The notes under the pieces: model-generated
Database searches by the model: none
Seen by the model: the letters and a program-made list of their open reading frames with translations, nothing else
What the model was told of the DNA's origin: nothing
Part shown: positions 1-4,831 of the stretch, piece after piece
Position numbering within the stretch: the stretch's first letter is position 1
How the letters are laid out: each line of letters begins with the position of its first letter
Translations under genes and position numbers: made by a program
Source of the DNA: Rudanella sp.
GTDB taxonomy: Bacteria; Bacteroidota; Bacteroidia; Cytophagales; Spirosomataceae
Direction of reading: 5' to 3'
Length of the DNA: 6,431 nucleotides
NCBI GenBank assembly: GCA_026785985.1
Contig: JAJAYX010000778.1
Coordinates: 1 to 6,431 of the forward strand

Positions 1-276
1 ACCGTAGTCATCGGCGCGGGTAATGCTTCCCTGCACCAAGGCCGCTTTATCCTGCCCCGACAGCACATGATTCACAATAAGCCGCATTCGCCCACCACCG
101 CTAATAAATTTCGCCATCCCCAATGCTAACACACTAATTGCCGACGAACTGAAATAACCCAACAGTAAATCGGCCCGGCAGCTCTCAACCAGCGCTTCCA
201 TGTAGAAGGTCAGTGGCTCATGTTCCGTGCCGGTTCGGTATTCATCGTTTTTGGGAAACTCTATATCAGACAGCAT
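1..276 (-). CDS. N-terminal part of a PLD-like nuclease/helicase protein (partial, runs off left edge)
   Basis: An open frame on the minus strand gives 92 residues from an ATG at 276-274 to the window edge. The frame stays open upstream only to a TAA at 349-351, with no other ATG, GTG or TTG, so this start is well constrained. Visible blocks are EYRTGTEHEPLTFYMEAL (about residues 12-29), the strand-like LLLGYFSSSAISVLALGMAKFI (about 37-58, shown here as key segments GYFSSSA and AKFI), and GGGRMRLIVNHVLSGQDK (about 60-77). As I recall the families, a GYFSSSA strand followed by a GGxMRLIxNxxLSxxDK segment is typical of the N-terminal half of PLD-fold domains in restriction-type PLD nucleases and PLD-fused superfamily 2 helicases. 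The catalytic HxK motif would lie further left and is not visible, so activity cannot be judged. It is separated from the S41 gene by a terminator, so it is a separate transcription unit. No clear promoter or ribosome binding site is seen. The PLD link is an inference; the reading frame itself is solid. Confidence 0.65.
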   Translation of the reverse strand, partial: MLSDIEFPKNDEYRTGTEHEPLTFYMEALVESCRADLLLGYFSSSAISVLALGMAKFISGGGRMRLIVNHVLSGQDKAALVQGSITRADDYG

Positions 277-384
277 TTCGGGGCGGCCATAATCGGTGTT
301 CCAAGATAACGGATTTGGCGATTTAGCTGGTCTTTTTGTCGAAATAGATTAAGATACAGTTGCCTATAGAAGAGGTTGGGCAAT

Positions 385-421
385 AAAAAGTCCCCGGCGT
401 TGGTATCACCGGGGATTTTTT
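385..421 (-). terminator. Intrinsic terminator after the S41 peptidase gene, potentially bidirectional
   Basis: The stem TCCCCGG (391-397) pairs perfectly with CCGGGGA (409-415) around an 11-base loop. It is flanked by five A (385-389) on one side and six T (416-421) on the other. Read on the minus strand it starts 22 bases after the S41 stop codon and ends in a T-run, as expected for a Rho-independent terminator. The symmetric A/T flanks mean it could also work rightward, but no rightward gene ends here. Confidence 0.88.
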
Positions 422-443
422 GTGGGTCTGTTCGGAATCCTTA

Positions 444-2180
444 TTACTTCACCGAGGTCAAACTCTGACTGCGTTCCAGTTGCCGCGCCCGGTCGAAGAG
501 GGTCAGGCTTTGGCGGAAGGTCTCGTCGGCATTGCTCATGACGCGGAAAAATTCGTTGTTCTGACCGCTGCGGTTGTTGCGCTGATAAACATACCGGGCC
601 ACGTAGGCTTTTAGCTGCGTTTGGAGGTGTTTTTTGGAGCGGGCAAACTCGGCATCGTTCGGCTTAACGCCCTGATCTGTAGCCTCTTTTACTAACTGAG
701 CCATCTGATCGTCGCCGAAGTTCACCGTTTTGTTGAACTCGGCAAACGGCATTTTCTCCAACGATTTCCGGTTCCTGTTAGTATATTCCAGCGCGTATTC
801 CCGGATGATGTTCTTGCCAAACAGTTGGCCTAAATAAGCGGTTTGCCAGGTTGTGTCGCGGGGAATAAAATAGTCGGGAGTGATGCCGCCACCGCCATAA
901 ACCACCCGGCCATTGTCGGTTTTGAACTTCAGTTTGGGGTCGTTTTTGATTGAGTCGGCAATGAAATATTCGCCCCGTTTCGAGCGGGCTTCCAGTTCGT
1001 GTTCATAATCGCTTTCGTGCCCCAACACATAGGGTTTCTGAATGCTCCGGCCACTCGGCGTGTAATACCGCGAAATAGTCAGGCGCAACTCCGAACCGTC
1101 GGTCAACTGCACCGGCATCTGTACCAGGCCCTTGCCAAATGACCGCCGACCCGCAATCAAGGCCCGGTCGTGATCCTGCAAGGCACCAGCCACAATCTCC
1201 GATGCCGACGCGCTACCCTCGTCAATCATCACCACAATGGGGCCTTCTTCAAACAGACCCGGAATTTTGGCAAATGTCTGCCGGTCGTAGCGGGTATCTT
1301 TTCCATTGGTGTAAACCAGCATTTTATTGCCCGAAATCAGCTCATCGACCAGGTTGGTTGCCCGATCCATATAGCCGCCAGGGTTATTCCGCAGGTCGAG
1401 CATGAGTTGCGTCATACCCTGTTGTTTCAGTTGGCCCAGCGCAGCTTTAAATTCGTCGTAAGTCGTTTCGGAGAAGCGGTTGACTTTGATATAGCCCGTT
1501 TTGTTATCAACCATATACGACGCATCTACCGAATAGGTCGGAATGCGGTCGCGCATCACCGACACTACCTTGGGAGTTTTGTTGCCTTTGCTCAGGATCG
1601 TCAGCTTCACTTCGGTGCCTTTTTTGCCCCGCAGTGCCTGAAACACCGAGCCGTTATCCGCTTTAACGCCTGTCAGGGGCGTTTCGTTTACCTTAATAAT
1701 CTTGTCACCGCTCTGAATCCCCGCCATTTCGGAGGGGCCACCCGCTAAGGGCGTAACCACATAAACAGTGTCCTTATAGATATTGAACTCAACGCCAATT
1801 CCATCGAAACCGCCTTCCAACTGCGACCGGGCGGCCACCGCATCGTTGGGATTCATGTAGGCCGTGTGCGGATCGAGTTTCTCCAGCATTTTGGTGATTG
1901 AATAATCCACGAGATCGTCGGTATTGACCGTGTCAACGTAGTTATTTTCAATCAGTTGCAAAATTTCTTTGTATTTTGTGTAGCCGCGTCCAATAGTATT
2001 CACGCTTTTGGCACCGCCAAAAAACGTGGCACCAATCAACATACCCCCGGCCAGAGTAACGCCGAGCAACATAGGCAGGCGCACCGTCGCTTTGTCATTT
2101 TGGATGGGCGGGTCCTGCCGCCTGCCAAAGTTGTTCACTCCCATCTCCAGTTCAGTATTTGTAGTTGTATCTATCGGCAT
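444..2180 (-). CDS. S41 family carboxy-terminal processing peptidase (CtpA/Prc-like), membrane-anchored
   Basis: A 578-residue protein of the S41A tail-specific peptidase family, which cleaves envelope proteins near their C-termini. Residues about 34-56 form one hydrophobic segment after a short polar N-terminus, so it is probably a signal anchor with the catalytic part in the periplasm. A PDZ domain spans roughly 120-210, with the GIGVEF carboxylate-loop motif at 127-132. The peptidase core follows, with LRNNPGG at 263-269. The nucleophile is Ser325 in GSASASE (322-328) and the general base is Lys350 in SFGKG (347-351). Their 25-residue spacing equals the E. coli Prc Ser452/Lys477 pair. A helical C-terminal extension follows from about 445 to 578; I recall Bacteroidota members of about this length. 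The start at 2180 is the first ATG, and Met13 (2144) is an alternative that would keep the anchor. The gene ends in TAA followed by a second TAA. It lies 80 bases downstream of the S9 peptidase gene with no convincing promoter between them, so cotranscription is likely. Its natural substrate cannot be deduced. Confidence 0.95.
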   Translation of the reverse strand: MPIDTTTNTELEMGVNNFGRRQDPPIQNDKATVRLPMLLGVTLAGGMLIGATFFGGAKSVNTIGRGYTKYKEILQLIENNYVDTVNTDDLVDYSITKMLEKLDPHTAYMNPNDAVAARSQLEGGFDGIGVEFNIYKDTVYVVTPLAGGPSEMAGIQSGDKIIKVNETPLTGVKADNGSVFQALRGKKGTEVKLTILSKGNKTPKVVSVMRDRIPTYSVDASYMVDNKTGYIKVNRFSETTYDEFKAALGQLKQQGMTQLMLDLRNNPGGYMDRATNLVDELISGNKMLVYTNGKDTRYDRQTFAKIPGLFEEGPIVVMIDEGSASASEIVAGALQDHDRALIAGRRSFGKGLVQMPVQLTDGSELRLTISRYYTPSGRSIQKPYVLGHESDYEHELEARSKRGEYFIADSIKNDPKLKFKTDNGRVVYGGGGITPDYFIPRDTTWQTAYLGQLFGKNIIREYALEYTNRNRKSLEKMPFAEFNKTVNFGDDQMAQLVKEATDQGVKPNDAEFARSKKHLQTQLKAYVARYVYQRNNRSGQNNEFFRVMSNADETFRQSLTLFDRARQLERSQSLTSVK

Positions 2181-2224
2181 AACGTATATGGAGCGACATA
2201 ATGTTTGCCAAATCCGAGGGAAAG

Positions 2225-2254
2225 CGAAAAAATAATTGGCCGAGGGTTTTTTCG
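2225..2254 (-). terminator. Weak A/T-rich inverted repeat between the two peptidase genes
   Basis: CGAAAAAA (2225-2232) and TTTTTTCG (2247-2254) are perfect reverse complements around a 14-base loop, starting 6 bases after the S9 stop codon on the minus strand. Only two G-C pairs support the stem, so any termination would be partial. It could set the ratio of S9 to S41 transcript, or it may simply reflect two chance homopolymer runs. Confidence 0.2.
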
Positions 2255-2260
2255 ACAGGA

Positions 2261-4183
2261 TTACAGCCGGGCCGCTGTTTGTCTTGCCAGCAAATATTTG
2301 TCCAGAAACTCCCGAACGGCTTTGTAGGCCGTGATTTCGTTTTCTTTCTTCACGAAACCGTGGCCCTCATCAGGGAAGGTAACATACTCAACAGGGATGC
2401 CGTTTTTCTTGACGTTTGCCACAATTTCATCCGATTCAATCTTCAGCACGCGGGGGTCGTTGGCCCCCTGAATTACCAGCAGGGGCTTTTTGATGCGGGC
2501 GGTATGGAACAAAGGCGACTTGTTGTAGAGGGCCACCGAATCGGCTTTGGGATGCCCGATTTCCTTGAACATAGCTTCGCGTTGCGGCCCCCACCATTCG
2601 GGCATTGAGTTGAGGGTGCGAAGCCAGTTGGCCACCCCAAAAATATCGACGCCCACGGCAAACTCGTCGGGCGTAAAGGCCAGCCCCGCCAGCACCATGT
2701 AGCCCCCGTAAGACCCGCCCATAATCCCGATTTTCGCCGGGTCAACATAGCCCGTTTGGGCCAAAAACTTCTTGGATTCCACACAATCGCGGAGGTCAGC
2801 TTCACCATGTTTGCGGTCGTCGGCGGCATAAAACGTTTTGCCATAGCCCGAACTGCCCCGGTTGTTCACAGCCAAAATCACGTAGCCCGCATTGACCAAA
2901 TACTGAATTTGGCCGGAATAATTCAGGCGGGTTTGCCCACCGGGGCCACCGTGAATAAACAACATAGCCGGGCGTTTTTCGCCGGGTCGCAACCCTTTCG
3001 GCTTGTAGAGCAGGGCCGGAACCTCCATCCCATCGAACGATTTGTAGCGGAGCACCTGCCCCTGCACCAGATCGGTGGGGTTAATTTCGGGGTTAATGCC
3101 GCGCACCAACGGGATCACCTTGCGGGTTTTGAAATCGTAGCTGTAGAGCGAAGCGGGGGCGTTGGAGCTATTCACGAAAAAGATCATTCGGTTTTCGCTA
3201 TCGCCCATGTTCAGGCCCGTAATGTCGCCCGCCGGAACGCCAGCGAGAGCCACCGGTTTGTTGGTTTTGTTGTCGATCAGGCGCAGTTCGGTGCGGGCAT
3301 CATTATTCACCGACACCACCCGATACGTGCCCTTGTGCGACAGATAATCGCCCATAATGTCCCAGTTAGCTTTGTCGAGCACCGTTGTTTGGCCCGTTTG
3401 CAGGTCATAGGCTTTCACGTGCTTGAACTCACTTTTCTCGTCGGTCGAGATCAGGATTTTGCGGCCATCGGGGGTAAACCCTTCCGCGCTGTTGTCCACT
3501 TCGCCGGTGTGTTTGGTGAGCAATTGCGTGGTTTTGGCCTGCGTATCAAACAGATAAACATCACTCTCTGCGTTTGTTATGGGCTTCGTGAGGGCTACAT
3601 ACCGGCGGTCGGGGGAGACATCACCGGGAAAGATGCCGCCCGGATTTTCATAAATCATGCGGGAGGTCATCGTGGCCAAATCCATCTCATACAGGTCATA
3701 AGCGGCCTTTTTGCGGGCGTTCGACTGGTAGTAGAACGACTTTCGGTCGTGGCTCAAACCGGAAAACTGAAATTTGGCCGTTGTGCTGGGAGTGAGGTCA
3801 GTTACGGTGCCATTCTGATCGCGCAGGTAAATATGAGTCAGTTCGTTACCGCCCTGATCACTGCTATACAAAATGCGGCCATCGGGCAGGTAGCCAAGGG
3901 CAAAAATGGCATTGGTTTTCGATTGGGTAATCTGTTTGGGGGTGCCACCCGCAAATGGCATTTCGTAGAGGTTGAATACGCCGTCCTGATTGCTGCTGAA
4001 CAATACCGTCTGTTCATCGGGTGATAGATCGGCCCCACCAAAACGGATGGTTTTCATAAACTGCTCGATCGTGTATTGTTTCACCGCCATCGGTTTGGTT
4101 GATTTTGGCGGGACGGTTGCGGAACTGCCTATGTTCAGGAGCAGCATACCGGCCAATGTGAGGAGGGGAAGTGCGTGTTTCAT
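2261..4183 (-). CDS. Exported S9 family peptidase (prolyl oligopeptidase / acylaminoacyl-peptidase type)
   Basis: A 640-residue serine peptidase of the prolyl oligopeptidase family, which cleaves short peptides and is usually secreted or periplasmic in Bacteroidota. A signal peptide is visible: MKH, a hydrophobic core at about 4-18, then a small-residue region near SSA (20-22). No lipobox cysteine is present. Residues about 35-360 carry repeated LSPDEQ-, SPDRR- and TPDGR-like units with strand-rich spacing, matching the N-terminal beta-propeller. The alpha/beta-hydrolase domain covers about 375-635. It has oxyanion-region HGGPGG at 411-416, NNRGSSGYG at 440-448, nucleophile Ser491 in GGSYGG (489-494), Asp576 in GANDPRV (573-579) and His608 in DEGHGF (605-610), so the catalytic triad is complete and the enzyme should be active. 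Family subgroup (S9C-like against dipeptidyl-peptidase-like) is not certain. It is the first gene of a probable two-gene unit with the S41 peptidase. A weak -7-like element, TTATTTTG on the minus strand (4212-4219), lies 28 bases before the ATG, without a clear -33 element. Confidence 0.95.
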   Translation of the reverse strand: MKHALPLLTLAGMLLLNIGSSATVPPKSTKPMAVKQYTIEQFMKTIRFGGADLSPDEQTVLFSSNQDGVFNLYEMPFAGGTPKQITQSKTNAIFALGYLPDGRILYSSDQGGNELTHIYLRDQNGTVTDLTPSTTAKFQFSGLSHDRKSFYYQSNARKKAAYDLYEMDLATMTSRMIYENPGGIFPGDVSPDRRYVALTKPITNAESDVYLFDTQAKTTQLLTKHTGEVDNSAEGFTPDGRKILISTDEKSEFKHVKAYDLQTGQTTVLDKANWDIMGDYLSHKGTYRVVSVNNDARTELRLIDNKTNKPVALAGVPAGDITGLNMGDSENRMIFFVNSSNAPASLYSYDFKTRKVIPLVRGINPEINPTDLVQGQVLRYKSFDGMEVPALLYKPKGLRPGEKRPAMLFIHGGPGGQTRLNYSGQIQYLVNAGYVILAVNNRGSSGYGKTFYAADDRKHGEADLRDCVESKKFLAQTGYVDPAKIGIMGGSYGGYMVLAGLAFTPDEFAVGVDIFGVANWLRTLNSMPEWWGPQREAMFKEIGHPKADSVALYNKSPLFHTARIKKPLLVIQGANDPRVLKIESDEIVANVKKNGIPVEYVTFPDEGHGFVKKENEITAYKAVREFLDKYLLARQTAARL

Positions 4184-4282
4184 GTAATTGACCGTATGCG
4201 TTTTTGTGCAACAAAATAACTGTTTTTGATGGTTTTTTTATGCCCTGTGCATGAAATAGTGGGACAGTCTTTTGTTTTCGTT

Positions 4283-4312
4283 TTTGTTCTACTTTATTTT
4301 GTTTTAAATTTG
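4283..4312 (+). promoter_or_regulatory. Consensus Bacteroidota promoter upstream of the candidate small RNA
   Basis: TTTG at 4283-4286 is followed after 18 bases by TAAATTTG at 4305-4312. The -7 element matches the Bacteroidota primary sigma factor consensus TAnnTTTG at every fixed position. The spacing is at the low end of, or just under, the range usually quoted for the -33 element. Transcription would begin near 4317-4320. It is not a promoter for typA in any simple sense, since that gene starts 500 bases further on and has its own -7 element. The T-rich surroundings raise the chance of a fortuitous match. Confidence 0.55.
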
Positions 4313-4318
4313 TTCTTA

Positions 4319-4456
4319 TAAAAATGCCCCGTCTGAATATAGACGAAGCGTTTCGATTTGCGAGGGCTAATTATTGTGCTGAAGGTAAGACATCAGCATC
4401 GAAAAAAAAGTCCGTACCAGTGTCGCTGTCGTATTGATCAACGTCTGGTATTTTTT
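4319..4456 (+). ncRNA. Candidate small structured RNA of unknown family (or near-leaderless peptide gene)
   Basis: Boundaries are set by the consensus promoter ending at 4312 and the stem plus six T ending at 4456. Within it, several perfect pairings can coexist: GTCT/AGAC (4331-4334 with 4341-4344); TTTCGAT/ATCGAAA (4351-4357 with 4398-4404) enclosing TGCTGA/TCAGCA (4377-4382 with 4393-4398, sharing one base at 4398); and the terminal TACCAG/CTGGTA (4415-4420 with 4445-4450). The transcript also holds an ATG at 4324 opening 37 codons that end in TGA at 4435-4437 (MPRLNIDEAF to SVPVSLSY), so it could instead be a near-leaderless short coding gene. I recognise neither the RNA nor the peptide. 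Short helices like these do occur by chance, so the call depends mainly on the promoter-plus-terminator pairing. Confidence 0.35.
4415..4456 (+). terminator. Terminator-like stem followed by six T
   Basis: TACCAG (4415-4420) pairs with CTGGTA (4445-4450) around a 24-base loop, directly followed by six T (4451-4456). The stem is short and the loop is long for an efficient intrinsic terminator, so it is moderate evidence at best for the 3' end of the candidate small RNA. Confidence 0.35.
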
Positions 4457-4492
4457 AAGCCGCCTTTGTGTTCGCATCACAAAGTTAGGCTT
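4457..4492. other. Two-part stem-loop (5 bp + 7 bp)
   Basis: AAGCC (4457-4461) pairs with GGCTT (4488-4492). Inside it, CTTTGTG (4464-4470) pairs with CACAAAG (4478-4484) around the loop TTCGCAT, with a 2x3 internal loop between the two helices. All twelve pairs are Watson-Crick. No T-run follows on plus. Read on minus, AAAAAA follows, so it is not a terminator in that direction either. It may be a second domain of a longer transcript or a DNA-level binding site. Confidence 0.4.
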
Positions 4493-4561
4493 CTTAGCTT
4501 TGACCATGTTATTGATGGTTAAAGTGAATTAATTAACCTCCGACTCCTTGTCAGAGATAAT

Positions 4562-4593
4562 AGCCGGTTACCTGCGCTAACAGGTAACCGGCT
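4562..4593. repeat. Perfect 13-bp inverted repeat with 6-base loop
   Basis: AGCCGGTTACCTG (4562-4574) and CAGGTAACCGGCT (4581-4593) are exact reverse complements around CGCTAA. This is the strongest hairpin in the window. The plus strand continues TCTAATTT, a broken T-rich tail, so it could end a rightward transcript with moderate efficiency. The minus-strand continuation has no T-run. It could be the true 3' end of a roughly 275-base transcript starting at the 4305 promoter, an mRNA or RNA stability element, or a REP-like palindrome. No second copy exists in this window. Confidence 0.7.
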
Positions 4594-4629
4594 TCTAATT
4601 TAAGGGCTTTTGATACCTTCTTCCAAACA

Positions 4630-4648
4630 TCTCCTACTTTTTAGGAGA
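4630..4648. other. Perfect 7-bp hairpin, 5-base loop
   Basis: TCTCCTA (4630-4636) pairs with TAGGAGA (4642-4648) around CTTTT. It sits about 175 bases before the typA -7 element. It is too far upstream to be in the typA leader and has no T-tail. It could be an operator-like palindrome or a chance match. Confidence 0.3.
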
Positions 4649-4804
4649 CTCTATATCCTGTGCGCTTTCTGTTATTCTATTCAATTAGTTCAATCCGCGT
4701 CCCCATCCATTCCTAAATTGAACATTAAAAAGATCGAATAGCCACAGGACTCTTAATTCACATTAATAAATTGTAAAAATCTGTTTTTTTGCATATAGTT
4801 TTCG

Positions 4805-4812
4805 TACCTTTG
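4805..4812 (+). promoter_or_regulatory. typA promoter, -7 element TACCTTTG
   Basis: TACCTTTG fits the Bacteroidota TAnnTTTG consensus at all fixed positions and lies 19 bases before the typA ATG, giving a predicted leader of only about 10-15 bases. A well-spaced -33 TTG is missing: the nearest TTTG (4788-4791) is only 13 bases away. The expected -33 position falls in a run of eight T (4783-4790). No Shine-Dalgarno sequence lies in the leader, as is common in this phylum. Confidence 0.75.
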
Positions 4813-4831
4813 CGGCCTGAAATACAGCGAC

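Larger units (their letters stand above)
4184..4831. other. 648-base divergent intergenic region with promoters and several stem-loops
   Basis: This AT-rich stretch separates the leftward S9 gene from the rightward typA gene. Its left part (4201-4320) is strongly T-rich on the plus strand. It contains a consensus rightward promoter (4283-4312), a candidate small RNA (about 4319-4456), stem-loops at 4457-4492, 4562-4593 and 4630-4648, and the typA promoter (4805-4812). No reading frame of convincing length is present. The two short frames that do exist overlap on opposite strands: 37 codons at 4324-4437 on plus and 46 codons at 4367-4507 on minus. No tRNA, tmRNA or SRP RNA signature was recognised by eye. 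Confidence 0.8.

Noticed and set aside
420..614. A 64-codon plus-strand frame starting in the terminator T-run
   Set aside because: It starts within or beside the terminator and runs antisense to the conserved S41 C-terminus.
1170..1748. A 192-codon plus-strand frame antisense to the S41 gene (and a shorter one at 1139-1405)
   Set aside because: It lies wholly inside the PDZ and catalytic coding region of the S41 peptidase on the other strand and shows no recognisable motif or start signal.
2181..2212. Possible promoter for the S41 gene (TTTG, 20 bases, TATACGTT on the minus strand)
   Set aside because: The -7 part matches the TAnnTTTG consensus poorly, and it would start transcription at or after the annotated ATG.
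2756..4024. A 422-codon open frame on the plus strand antisense to the S9 peptidase gene
   Set aside because: The minus-strand frame encodes a complete S9 peptidase with signal peptide and full catalytic triad. The antisense product shows no domain or motif, and long shadow frames are common opposite genes with this codon bias.
4377..4404. Possible SRP (4.5S) RNA core resembling a GAAGGT...CAGCA arrangement
   Set aside because: The conserved SRP domain IV loop sequences (GGAAGG apex and AGCAG opposite) are not present in the correct order, and the flanking long helix is missing.
4688..4723. GTTCAAT (4688-4694) and ATTGAAC (4717-4723) inverted repeat
   Set aside because: Seven A/T-rich pairs around a 22-base loop in an AT-rich spacer are easily expected by chance, and no nearby signal supports a function.
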